A stretch of 64,000 bases of DNA from Rhodoferax aquaticus (GTDB lineage: Bacteria > Pseudomonadota > Gammaproteobacteria > Burkholderiales > Burkholderiaceae_C), in assembly GCF_006974105.1 (NCBI RefSeq), contig NZ_CP036282.1, forward strand, positions 1,798,001 to 1,862,000. Reading direction: 5' to 3'. Under the pieces are notes generated by a model. It saw only the letters and a list, made by a program, of their open reading frames with translations, made no database searches and had not been told where the DNA came from. Position 1 is the first letter of the stretch; every line of letters begins with the position of its first letter. Below are positions 48,061 through 56,056 of the stretch, one piece after another. Position numbers and translations under genes: made by a program.

Positions 48061-48242
48061 TTCGGGGTCGGACGTGAACTGCTCGCGGAGCGTCATGGCC
48101 AAACCGGTGAAACGCTCGCTTCTGTCTACGCGGGCTGGGCTGGCGTGGGGCTATGGAGCGGGTGCTACTCAGCGGCTTACTTGGGCTGGCCTGATCTGCG
48201 CTCTGGGCAAAAAAGCACATGCGCCGCGGCAATCGCCCCAAT

Positions 48243-48307
48243 CCCGCATGGATACTGGCTTCTGCTTCCTGAAACGATAGCAGTCCACAAAGTTATCCAC
48301 AGATATG
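48243..48307 (+). repeat. DnaA-box composite repeat, copy B
   Basis: The left motif CCCGCATGGATACTGGCTT begins exactly 50 bp before TTATCCACA (48293). GTCCACAAAG precedes the box and ATATGG follows it. Confidence 0.65.
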
Positions 48308-48539
48308 GAGTCCGAGTGTGGGCAAATTCAGGTCGTAAAGTCGCCGCATTTAGGTTTTATAAGCACTAGCACGAAACCAGTGTGGTTTCGGTTTTGGCCT
48401 GGTGTGAAGTGTTAAATATTTGTTAAAAGTACTTTACATTGTGGCCGTGTAATGGTTTGGTGCTATGGTTTAGAGAGCAAAAAAATGTTTCCAAGGCCAG
48501 CCCTCGTTGGGTGCTTAAACTTTAAGCAAGCCAGTGAAA

Positions 48540-48607
48540 CCCGCATGGTTACTGGCTTTCCTCAGTTGCCCCCATGGTGCTCCCCAAACTTATCCACAAA
48601 ACATGTG
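48540..48607 (+). repeat. DnaA-box composite repeat, copy C
   Basis: The left motif CCCGCATGGTTACTGGCTT (18 of 19 identical to copy B) begins exactly 50 bp before TTATCCACA (48590). CTCCCCAAAC precedes the box, and CCACA-N5-TGTGG makes a hairpin across its end. Confidence 0.65.
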
Positions 48608-48721
48608 GAGCGGGGTTTTCGCTAGCTGAGAGACTTATGTGGTAGGCGCGCAGCCACGATTTAACGGGTTTTTTGCTGCGCACTTCATAAACGCAATGCT
48701 GTGCAGCTTACGCTTTGGCGC

Positions 48722-49627
48722 TTAGTCTTTAGGTGTGTGAATGATGATGAGCACCGGGGGAACCCGGCCGTCGACATCACGAGGCAGCGTCTCTGTCTTG
48801 TTGATCGCGTTGATCACGGCATCGTCCCATGACTTCACGCCGCTGCTCTTGATGATCTTGACGCTCATGATGGTTCCATCAGAGAGGGTGCGCACCTCGG
48901 CCTCGGTACTGGGGTTACCCACCAAAGACTCGGTAAACGTCGTGTTGCGCCTGAGAATCGCCTTGATGCGGCCGGCATAGCTTGCCGATGGTCCCGCACT
49001 CTTTGCTGCGCTGCCAGAACCATTCGGGTCGCTGCTGGTGGAGGCAGCGTTGGCCAACTGCAGCATGCGTTGGACTGTCTTTTGGTGCTCTAGGTCCCGA
49101 GCTTTGGCTTCCGCTTTAGCTTTGGCTTCTTTGTCTTTGGCCAATGCCGCATCTTTTACGTCTTTGGCGCGCTGCTCTTCAAGTTTTTTGTCCTTAGCCG
49201 CTTTGTCAGCTTTCTCTTTTTGCAGCTTTTCTTTGGCTTCTAGCTCTTTGGCACGTTTGTCTTGTTCTTGCTTTTCCAGAGCGAGCTTTTGCTGGCGCTC
49301 TTGTTCTTTCTCTTTGCGGGCCTTTTCCTTAGCCAAAGCAATATCTGCATCGGCGACTTGCTTGACCGGCGGAGCAGGCGTCTCCACGGGCTTTACAGGT
49401 TCTGGTTGCGTTAGTTCCTCGACAGGCTCCGCAGGTGCCGCAGTTTGCGGAATACTGGCCCATAGCTCAGCTTGCGCAGTCACAGGCGGCAAAGTTCGCT
49501 TCCATTGCACCCCAATGGTTAGCACCGCCACCAAGACACCGTGCGCGATGATGGCGAGCGCCACTGCCCTCAAAAATCCTGGAGGTCGTGGTGGAGCAAA
49601 CTCGTTGTGACTGTAGAGCGTAGCCAT
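48722..49627 (-). CDS. tolA: TolA-like periplasm-spanning protein
   Basis: A 301-residue protein with one N-terminal membrane helix (LRAVALAIIAHGVLVAVLTIGV) and a proline/glutamate segment. A long lysine/alanine/glutamate helix (about residues 95-190) and a C-terminal TonB/TolA globular domain (YAGRIKAILRRNTTF ... AEVRTLSDGTIMSVKIIKSSG) follow. It links the TolQR motor to the outer membrane in envelope constriction. It follows tolR by 7 bp. tolB and pal are not downstream. Confidence 0.92.
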   Translation of the reverse strand: MATLYSHNEFAPPRPPGFLRAVALAIIAHGVLVAVLTIGVQWKRTLPPVTAQAELWASIPQTAAPAEPVEELTQPEPVKPVETPAPPVKQVADADIALAKEKARKEKEQERQQKLALEKQEQDKRAKELEAKEKLQKEKADKAAKDKKLEEQRAKDVKDAALAKDKEAKAKAEAKARDLEHQKTVQRMLQLANAASTSSDPNGSGSAAKSAGPSASYAGRIKAILRRNTTFTESLVGNPSTEAEVRTLSDGTIMSVKIIKSSGVKSWDDAVINAINKTETLPRDVDGRVPPVLIIIHTPKD

Positions 49628-49634
49628 GCCGCAG

Positions 49635-50084
49635 TTAGTTCACCATTTGGACCGACAGGCCTACGCGTTGAATGCCTGCCCTTTGCAAGGTGTCCATCAC
49701 CTTCACCACGCTCTCGTACTTGACGGATTTGTCTGCGCTGATGATCACGGCCGAATTGCTCGCATTTGCAGCTGCACCACCTGCGGCAGGCTTGTTTTGC
49801 GCTGCCTTCACTGCACTTGCCAGTTCTTTAAGTGGCAATTTGCTCGTCTTGTCATTGATCTTTAACTCAAGAATATCTTCTGTTTTTCCCAGAATCACTT
49901 GAATGATTTGATCAGGCTGCTTGGCCGCTTTGCCAATACTTGGCAGGTCGATCATGCTGGGTGTAATCAGCGGCGCGGTCACCATAAAAATGATGAGTAG
50001 CACCAACATGACGTCAATAAAGGGCACCATGTTGATTTCGTTAATGGTGCGCCTACCGCGGCCGCGACTGACTAGAGAGGGCAT
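49635..50084 (-). CDS. tolR: TolR, Tol-Pal motor protein
   Basis: The 149-residue ExbD/TolR-family protein has a single membrane helix carrying the proton-relay aspartate (INMVPFIDVMLVLLIIFMVT) and a periplasmic domain ending GIQRVGLSVQMVN. It works with TolQ to harvest proton-motive force. A Gly/Ala-rich low-complexity insert (NKPAAGGAAANAS) lies in the periplasmic domain. Confidence 0.94.
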   Translation of the reverse strand: MPSLVSRGRGRRTINEINMVPFIDVMLVLLIIFMVTAPLITPSMIDLPSIGKAAKQPDQIIQVILGKTEDILELKINDKTSKLPLKELASAVKAAQNKPAAGGAAANASNSAVIISADKSVKYESVVKVMDTLQRAGIQRVGLSVQMVN

Positions 50085-50121
50085 AGCACAGCTTCCTTGT
50101 AGGTCTAAGCAATCAAGCCCA

Positions 50122-50814
50122 TTAGCGTTGCGCAGCAGTTTGCGCGCTTACATTGCGCTGCAAGATATTGGAGAACTCTTCAATAAAGGTCTCTTGGTGG
50201 GTGGCGATGCGGTCGATGTCCCGGGCAAAACGGTTGTAAGCCACAACCGCCGGAATGGCAGCGAACAAGCCAATTGCGGTAGCGACCAACGCTTCAGCAA
50301 TTCCAGGGGCTACCGTAGCGAGGGTGACTTGCTGCAAAGAAGCCAAGCCTGTAAACGCGTGCATGATTCCCCACACCGTGCCAAATAGCCCTACGTAGGG
50401 AGACACTGAACCGACCGACGCGAGAAACGACAGATTGCTCTCAACAACGTCCATTTCACGTTGAAAGCTGGCCCGCATGGCGCGGCGTGCACCGTCCATG
50501 AGCGTGCCGGCGTCTGTAATGTGGCGTTCACGCAGTTTTTGGTATTCACGCATACCACTCGCAAAAATGCGCTCCATAGGCCCAGAGTTCGCCACATTCT
50601 TTGTGGCTGCGGCAAAAAGCTCGTTGAGACTGGTTCCAGACCAGAAGTCCCGCTCAAAGGCATCATTCTGGGTTTTGACCTTGCCTAGTGAAAACAACTT
50701 GCGAAAAATGGCGGCCCAACTGGCAATCGAAATGCCCATGAGCAGCAGCATGACCGCTTGCACCACAGCACTTGCGTTGAGTATCAGGTGAAGTATCGAT
50801 AGGTCTTGGTTCAT
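50122..50814 (-). CDS. tolQ: TolQ, Tol-Pal proton channel
   Basis: The 230-residue MotA/ExbB/TolQ-family protein has three membrane helices: near residue 13-35, SVSPYVGLFGTVWGIMHAF, and VAPGIAEALVATAIGLFAAIPAVVAYN. It forms the stator with TolR. It is the first gene of tolQRA and begins 22 bp downstream of the aminotransferase gene on the same strand. Confidence 0.95.
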   Translation of the reverse strand: MNQDLSILHLILNASAVVQAVMLLLMGISIASWAAIFRKLFSLGKVKTQNDAFERDFWSGTSLNELFAAATKNVANSGPMERIFASGMREYQKLRERHITDAGTLMDGARRAMRASFQREMDVVESNLSFLASVGSVSPYVGLFGTVWGIMHAFTGLASLQQVTLATVAPGIAEALVATAIGLFAAIPAVVAYNRFARDIDRIATHQETFIEEFSNILQRNVSAQTAAQR

Positions 50815-50836
50815 AGCAATCTAAGTGAAGAACGAA

Positions 50837-52021
50837 TTACAGTAGCACCGCGCGCAGCCGGGTCACCGCGGTGCGCAATTGCTCCATAGAGCTGGCGGTA
50901 GAAAAACGCACAAACTGCTGTGTTTGGGCAGAGCCGAAGTCACGACCGGGCGTCACTGCAACGTGCGCACGTTGCATGATGTCAAAAGCAAATTCCCAGC
51001 TGTCTTTGAGGCCGAGCTTGGCACAGGCTTGCGTGCAGTCTGCCCAAGCATAGAAGGCTCCATCTGGCATCACGGGCACATGCAAGCCCAGCTCGTTTAG
51101 CTGGGGGATAAAGTAGTCACGCCGTGCTTTGAACTCTGCTCTGCGCTGCTCGTACAGGGACAAACTCGCCTCTTCAAAGCAGGCCAAGGCTGCATGTTGC
51201 GCAATGGTGCTGGGGCAAATAAACAAGTTCTGGGCGAGGCGTTCAATCACTTCGACCAAGGTGTCTGGGACCACCATCCAACCCAAGCGCCACCCCGTCA
51301 TGTTGAAGTATTTGCTAAAGCTATTGATGCTGATGATGCTGTCGTCCAGCGACAGCGCGGACTGTCCGTACTCTGCGTCAAAGCTAAGGGGGAGGTAGAT
51401 CTCGTCGACCAAGGTCACGCCGCCCCGGGACTGCACCACTTGATGGATGCGCCTGAGTTCGTGGGGCGATACCGAGGTGCCCGTGGGGTTGGATGGTGAT
51501 GCCAAGACCACTCCCCGCGTGTGTGGACCCCATGCAGCTTGGACTTGGTCCGCGGTGAGTTGAAATCGCCCCGCAGCAGTGGTCGCAAGCAAGACCGGGG
51601 TCGCCTCAGCGGCGGTAACAAATTGGCGGTTGCAAGGGTAGCTAGGGTCGGGCATGAGCACTTCATCACCGGCCCCAAATAAAGCTAAACACGCCAGATG
51701 GAGCGCAGCGGATGCACCTGCCGTCACCACAATGCGGCTTGGGGCGACCTGTATACCAAAACGACTAGCGTACCAATGGCTAATGCGCTCCCGCAGCATG
51801 GGCAGTCCCGTTGCGGCGGTGTACTGGGTGTTCCCGTCGTGTATCGCCCGCATTGCAGCCTCTTGGACCAAAGGGGCTGCCGTAAAGTCTGGTTCCCCGA
51901 TGTTCAGAAACACCATAGGCGAGTCGGTGTGCGCGACTTTTTGCCCTAGGGCGGCCGCCGCTTTGGCAACCTCCATGACGTAAAAGGGGGCAATGTTGCG
52001 TGCACGGTCGGATAACTGCAT
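50837..52021 (-). CDS. Class I PLP-dependent aminotransferase
   Basis: The 394-residue aminotransferase has FLNIGEPDF, VTAGASAALHLAC, SNPTG, the PLP lysine in INSFSKYFNMTGWRLGW and the substrate arginine in FVRFSTA. It resembles the AspC/DAPAT-like group (GEPDF...FSKYFNMTGWR) common beside nusB in Burkholderiales; the amino-acid substrate is unclear. It lies 20 bp downstream of nusB. Confidence 0.88.
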   Translation of the reverse strand: MQLSDRARNIAPFYVMEVAKAAAALGQKVAHTDSPMVFLNIGEPDFTAAPLVQEAAMRAIHDGNTQYTAATGLPMLRERISHWYASRFGIQVAPSRIVVTAGASAALHLACLALFGAGDEVLMPDPSYPCNRQFVTAAEATPVLLATTAAGRFQLTADQVQAAWGPHTRGVVLASPSNPTGTSVSPHELRRIHQVVQSRGGVTLVDEIYLPLSFDAEYGQSALSLDDSIISINSFSKYFNMTGWRLGWMVVPDTLVEVIERLAQNLFICPSTIAQHAALACFEEASLSLYEQRRAEFKARRDYFIPQLNELGLHVPVMPDGAFYAWADCTQACAKLGLKDSWEFAFDIMQRAHVAVTPGRDFGSAQTQQFVRFSTASSMEQLRTAVTRLRAVLL

Positions 52022-52041
52022 GGGCTAAGTCCCCGATACGC

Positions 52042-52578
52042 TTAAGCGCGGGGCTTTTTGGCGCGGTCTGATTCCATTTCGGCGGCACGCAAGCTTGGCG
52101 CTATGCCATTAAGCACGCCATTGACGTACTTATGCCCGTCGGTACCACCAAACTCTTTGGCCAATTCAATGCACTCGTTGAGTACTACACGCCACGGCAC
52201 ATCAAGGCAATGCGACATTTCATAGGCACCAATCCACATGACGGCACGCTCGACCGGCGAGATCTCAGTCAGCGGTCTGTCCAGCAAGGGCACGATGAGG
52301 GCGTCCAACTTATCAGCTTCTTCTATGCAGCCATGGAGCAGGGAGTCAAAGTGGACGGCATCCGCCTTGCTAAAGCCCGCCAAATCCCGGGTAAAAAGGT
52401 CAATATCTGGAGCGGGGTTGCCGCCTACCAAGCTTTGGTAGAGACCTTGTAGCGCAAACTCTCTGGCGCGACTGCGGTCGGACTTGCTGCCTGCTTTGCG
52501 GGCACCGGTGCTTGTCAAGCCGGTCCGTGTCTGGCGCGGAGGGCGTTTTGAGGTGGATGGGGATTTTGTTTCGCTCAT
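52042..52578 (-). CDS. nusB: Transcription antitermination factor NusB
   Basis: The 178-residue helical protein has [49 protein letters not shown] and [26 protein letters not shown]. It binds boxA RNA with S10 in rRNA antitermination. Its ATG overlaps the ribH stop by one base, consistent with the usual rib-nusB operon. A basic N-terminal tail of about 30 residues is extra. Confidence 0.96.
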   Translation of the reverse strand: MSETKSPSTSKRPPRQTRTGLTSTGARKAGSKSDRSRAREFALQGLYQSLVGGNPAPDIDLFTRDLAGFSKADAVHFDSLLHGCIEEADKLDALIVPLLDRPLTEISPVERAVMWIGAYEMSHCLDVPWRVVLNECIELAKEFGGTDGHKYVNGVLNGIAPSLRAAEMESDRAKKPRA

Positions 52579-53051
52579 TAAATTGACTCCAGCAAATTGG
52601 CCATTTCAACGGCAACTCGGGCGGCATCACGCCCCTTTTCTTCTTGGCGGGCAACGGCCTGCGGCATATCTTCAGTCGTCAAGATGGCATTGGCAATGGG
52701 CAGTTGGTAGTCCAGTGAAATGCGGGTCACGCCTGCACCAGACTCGTTGGCCACCAACTCAAAGTGGTAGGTCTCGCCTCGAATGATGCAGCCCAAGGCT
52801 ATCAATGCATCGTACTTGGACTTCTCTGCCATGCATTGCAGGGCAACCGCAACCTCCAGCGCACCAGGTACGGTGACATGGTCAATGTCTTTTTCAGATA
52901 CGCCAAGCTTGATGAGTTCACTTTTGCAAGCTACCGCCAGCGCGTCCGTAATGCTGGCATTGAACCTAGCCTGCACAATACCTACGCTGAGTTTCTTGCC
53001 GTTAAGTCGGTTGTCGCTAGCGGCCATATTGCCTTTGTCTGCTCCAAACAT
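52578..53051 (-). CDS. ribH: 6,7-dimethyl-8-ribityllumazine synthase
   Basis: The 157-residue enzyme condenses 3,4-dihydroxybutanone 4-phosphate with the ribitylaminouracil intermediate. It shows [44 protein letters not shown] with the catalytic histidine, and [17 protein letters not shown]. It sits between ribBX and nusB. Confidence 0.96.
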   Translation of the reverse strand: MFGADKGNMAASDNRLNGKKLSVGIVQARFNASITDALAVACKSELIKLGVSEKDIDHVTVPGALEVAVALQCMAEKSKYDALIALGCIIRGETYHFELVANESGAGVTRISLDYQLPIANAILTTEDMPQAVARQEEKGRDAARVAVEMANLLESI

Positions 53052-53075
53052 AGTATTTCCCTGTGTTAATCGTCG

Positions 53076-54191
53076 TTACTTACTGACGTAGCCTGTGATC
53101 TCAAGCCCATAGCCCGTCATGCTTGGCATGCGACGGGGGCTGCCAAGCAAACGCATCTTGTGTACGCCGCAGTGTCGCAAGATTTGTGCACCGATACCGT
53201 AGGTGCGCAAATCCATACGGCCTCTGCTGGGCCCGTGGGTGGACTGTGCAGTACCTTCAAATTGCGAGAGCAACTGTTGTGCAGTCTCACCGCAATTGAG
53301 CAAAACGACAACGCCTTTCCCTTCGGTGTTGATATGCGACATGGCAGCATCCAAACTCCAGGAGTGCATAGACCTACCAATTTCTAACGCATCCAAGACA
53401 GAAAGAGGCTCATGTACCCGCGCGGCGACAGTGTCCCCAGCTTCCCACGTACCCTTGACCAACGCAAGGTGCACGCCGTGGCCCGCAGTGTCGCTAAATG
53501 CGTGGGCTGTGAACTCGCCGAACGCGGTATGGATGTTGCGGGAGCCGTGGGTCTTGATCAAGGATTCCACACGGCTACGGTACTCAATCAAATCGGCAAT
53601 CGTGCCGATTTTCAAACCGTGCTCTGCGGCGAACAATTGCAAATCGGGGAGGCGGGCCATCGTGCCGTCGTCCTTCATGATTTCGCAGATGACAGATGCT
53701 GGTGAGCAGCCCGCCATAGCGGCTAGATCACAGCCCGCTTCCGTGTGGCCAGCGCGCATGAGCACGCCGCCGTCCACTGCCTGTAGCGGGAAGATGTGTC
53801 CAGGTTGTACCAAGTCGTCAGGAATCGCGTTGTGCGCAACTGCTGCCTCAATAGTGCGTGCGCGATCAGCTGCAGAAATGCCGGTGGTAACACCTTCTGC
53901 CGCTTCAATAGAAACAGTGAATGCGGTGCCTTTTTTGTCGCCATTGCGCGCCGTCATGGGCGGGAGTTGCAGTCGCTCGCAGCGTTCACGGGTGAGCGTC
54001 AGGCAAATCAAGCCTCGGCCATAGCGGGCCATGAAGTTAATGCCCTCCGCTGTGACGTGGTCGGCCGCCATGACCAGATCACCTTCATTCTCACGGTCTT
54101 CTTCGTCGACCAGAATCACAATGCGTCCGGCGCGCATATCCGCAACGATGTCTTCGACCGGTGAAATAGCGACGGGGGAGATGGCACTCAT
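53076..54191 (-). CDS. ribBX: 3,4-dihydroxy-2-butanone 4-phosphate synthase with degenerate GTP cyclohydrolase II domain (RibBX type)
   Basis: A 371-residue fusion. The N-terminal half is an intact Rib[29 protein letters not shown], and [13 protein letters not shown] with acidic and histidine catalytic residues. The C-terminal half aligns with RibA, but the zinc cysteines of GTP cyclohydrolase II are missing ([15 protein letters not shown] in place of the Cys-rich RVHSEC...RCDCG region). This matches RibBX proteins, whose C-terminal part is inactive. A separate RibA must exist elsewhere. ATG 54191 was chosen. Confidence 0.92.
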   Translation of the reverse strand: MSAISPVAISPVEDIVADMRAGRIVILVDEEDRENEGDLVMAADHVTAEGINFMARYGRGLICLTLTRERCERLQLPPMTARNGDKKGTAFTVSIEAAEGVTTGISAADRARTIEAAVAHNAIPDDLVQPGHIFPLQAVDGGVLMRAGHTEAGCDLAAMAGCSPASVICEIMKDDGTMARLPDLQLFAAEHGLKIGTIADLIEYRSRVESLIKTHGSRNIHTAFGEFTAHAFSDTAGHGVHLALVKGTWEAGDTVAARVHEPLSVLDALEIGRSMHSWSLDAAMSHINTEGKGVVVLLNCGETAQQLLSQFEGTAQSTHGPSRGRMDLRTYGIGAQILRHCGVHKMRLLGSPRRMPSMTGYGLEITGYVSK

Positions 54192-54272
54192 GGACAGAGC
54201 TTTCAAGTAAGTAAGTGAGTGATGCAAGGCATAAGAGTCTTCTTGCCCAAAGCAGGCATGGGCACCGGCAAC

Positions 54273-54914
54273 TTAGGACGGAATCGCGTGTTCCACTTTT
54301 GCGGAGGACAGCATGCGCTCCACATAACGCGCGATCAAATCTATCTCGAGGTTGACGGTACTGCCGGCGCTTAGGCTGCCCAGTGCAGTATGGTCTATGG
54401 TGTGGGGTATGAGGTTAATGCTCACCTCGCATCCCTCAGCTTGGTCATCAATGCGGTTCACCGTTAAGCTCGCCCCGTTGACGGTAATGGAGCCTTTGTA
54501 GGCCAAGAACTTACCCAATTCCCGGGGGGCCAGTATGCGAAGTTCCCAGCTCTCACCAACCTTTGCGAAGTAGGTCACGGTCCCTATGCCATCAACATGG
54601 CCAGAAACAATGTGCCCACCTAAGCGGTCGTGTGCGCGCAGTGCTTTTTCGAGGTTGATGGGCCCCACCTGGGCAAGCCCTGAGGTCTTGTTCAGTGACT
54701 CTGCAGAAACATCGACGGTGAATTGCTGAGTGACAGTGTCGAAACTAGTGACTGTCATGCAAGCACCGTTTAATGCAATGCTGTCCCCCAAGCCTACGTC
54801 GTCCAAATACTGCGCAGGACATGCAATCGTCAAACGCTTGCCATAAGTTGAAGAACTGCCGAGGTCGTTAATGGCGGCGATGCGCCCTATGCCGGTGATG
54901 ATTCCAGTAAACAT
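54273..54914 (-). CDS. ribE: Riboflavin synthase alpha chain
   Basis: The 213-residue enzyme begins MFTGIITGIG and has two tandem lumazine-binding repeats, each with a G-x-SIALNGACMTV or GSITVNGASLTV motif and SGHVDG. It dismutates lumazine to riboflavin. It is the first gene of the ribE-ribBX-ribH-nusB block. I see no FMN riboswitch in the 105 bp upstream. Confidence 0.96.
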   Translation of the reverse strand: MFTGIITGIGRIAAINDLGSSSTYGKRLTIACPAQYLDDVGLGDSIALNGACMTVTSFDTVTQQFTVDVSAESLNKTSGLAQVGPINLEKALRAHDRLGGHIVSGHVDGIGTVTYFAKVGESWELRILAPRELGKFLAYKGSITVNGASLTVNRIDDQAEGCEVSINLIPHTIDHTALGSLSAGSTVNLEIDLIARYVERMLSSAKVEHAIPS

Positions 54915-55019
54915 GGGGCTATTTTCGCAGGGATTCGACCTAAAGTATGCCAGCATACCCCGAGCGTCGACAAATTTCTTTGGGTGGCTGGCTGCCCTTG
55001 CAATAAGCGGATCAATGGG

Positions 55020-55427
55020 CTATTTCCAACACTCTTTTACTGTCTTGGACCCTGAAGCCGATCGTGCGCCTACTTGATTCAAACCCATCGTCCCGCATTG
55101 GGTATCACCAGATTGGGCGCCTTTAGGTGTTGCATTGATGATAAAGGTGGTCGCTGTTGGGGCATTAGCGAACGCAAATGTATAGGTAGCCGACAAGTCT
55201 TGGGTGCAGGTGGTGCCGGGTAGAACTGCGGCGGCATAGCTCATTGTCGTAGTGTACTGTCGCTCCATCAATTGCCCCAATTCTACCAGGCAAGCTTTTG
55301 CCAGTACTCGGCGTGTTTTGATGATGTGTTCTTGATAGTTGGGCAATGCAATCATCGCCACGATAGAGATTATCGCGACAGTGATCATCAATTCGATCAA
55401 GCTAAATCCCCTGTTTCTTTTTTTCAT
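55020..55427 (-). CDS. pilE: Type IV pilin-like protein (PilE-type minor pilin)
   Basis: The 135-residue prepilin has a short basic leader and the GFSLIELMITVAIISIVAMIALPNYQEH cleavage/helix region, with Glu5 of the mature protein. A beta-rich head with cysteines near the C-terminus (DTQCG ... KECWK) could form the D-loop disulfide. It is the last gene of the pil operon, right after pilY1, as in Pseudomonas-type fimT-pilV-W-X-Y1-E loci. Confidence 0.9.
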   Translation of the reverse strand: MKKRNRGFSLIELMITVAIISIVAMIALPNYQEHIIKTRRVLAKACLVELGQLMERQYTTTMSYAAAVLPGTTCTQDLSATYTFAFANAPTATTFIINATPKGAQSGDTQCGTMGLNQVGARSASGSKTVKECWK

Positions 55428-55429
55428 GA

Positions 55430-56056
55430 CTAATCCCTAATGATTTCTCGCCAAGAAATACGACCGCGAATGGGGGTGACGCCTGTGTTTAGAGACACAT
55501 CGCCAACTGGGGTTCCTTTTTCACCCCCAGAGCCTCCGACCGCCAATCGGTTGCCCACTTTTGTTGCTTGGCTGGGGATTCCAACGCCTAAATCGATGGA
55601 GCCAATAAAGGTGGTTCCAACTTTATCGTTTTTGAAACCATCTTTTCCATCCACATCAATAATGCCAATGGGAAGAGCGCCACCTGTGTAAGGCGAGATA
55701 AAATTCATATAACCATTTCCGCTCGCGACACAGGGATCATTCGTTGCTGGAATCATTGAGCTTGCCACTAGGGTAGGTAATGCTAGTTTATAGACGATAG
55801 ATTCGGTTGTGAATCGTTCGCCTTTTGAAACCTCCATATCGATATACCAGCCCATCTTGTTTTTCATATCGTCTTTCTCTGGCACGGAAAAAGTACGGAC
55901 CGAATAACCTTCAAATGAGGTCGCTTTGCTCAAAGTACGTGCTTTCAGAGTAGACCTATCTGAATCAATAGGCGTGCCAGAGTCGATGAGTCCGTACCAA
56001 GATTGGATATGCGTGTCAGCGGGGTCGGTTGATGCGAAATATGAACCTGTACCAAA
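55430..56056 (-). pseudogene. pilY1: PilY1 C-terminal segment in the shifted frame
   Basis: With one extra T in the tract, the frame reads VFFGTGSYFASTDPADTH, then IQSWYGLIDSG, and continues without a stop to 55430, ending the usual PilY1 C-terminus (MGWYIDMEVSKGERFTTESI ... TPIRGRISWREIIRD). It is therefore the displaced end of pilY1. It is not an independent gene, although a 167-codon open frame starts at 55933. Confidence 0.85.

Larger units (their letters stand above)
47674..48721. other. 1-kb non-coding region with DnaA boxes
   Basis: No credible gene is present. The region holds three exact TTATCCACA boxes (48052, 48293, 48590), one near match (47752), three copies of a spaced composite repeat, a hairpin CGAAACCA-GTG-TGGTTTCG (48372-48390) and an AT-rich stretch around 48408-48440. 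It lies between the SNF2 gene and tolA. Confidence 0.6.

Noticed and set aside
48001..48369. 122-codon open frame in the DnaA-box region
   Set aside because: It runs through repeats and DnaA boxes, lacks a ribosome-binding site and has no recognisable features.
47702..48607. CRISPR array
   Set aside because: Copies are few, unevenly spaced (541 and 297 bp apart) and diverged, so the region is not CRISPR-like.
55430..55933. Independent 167-residue gene
   Set aside because: Its frame continues upstream without a stop into the PilY1 C-terminal pattern; it is the displaced end of pilY1.
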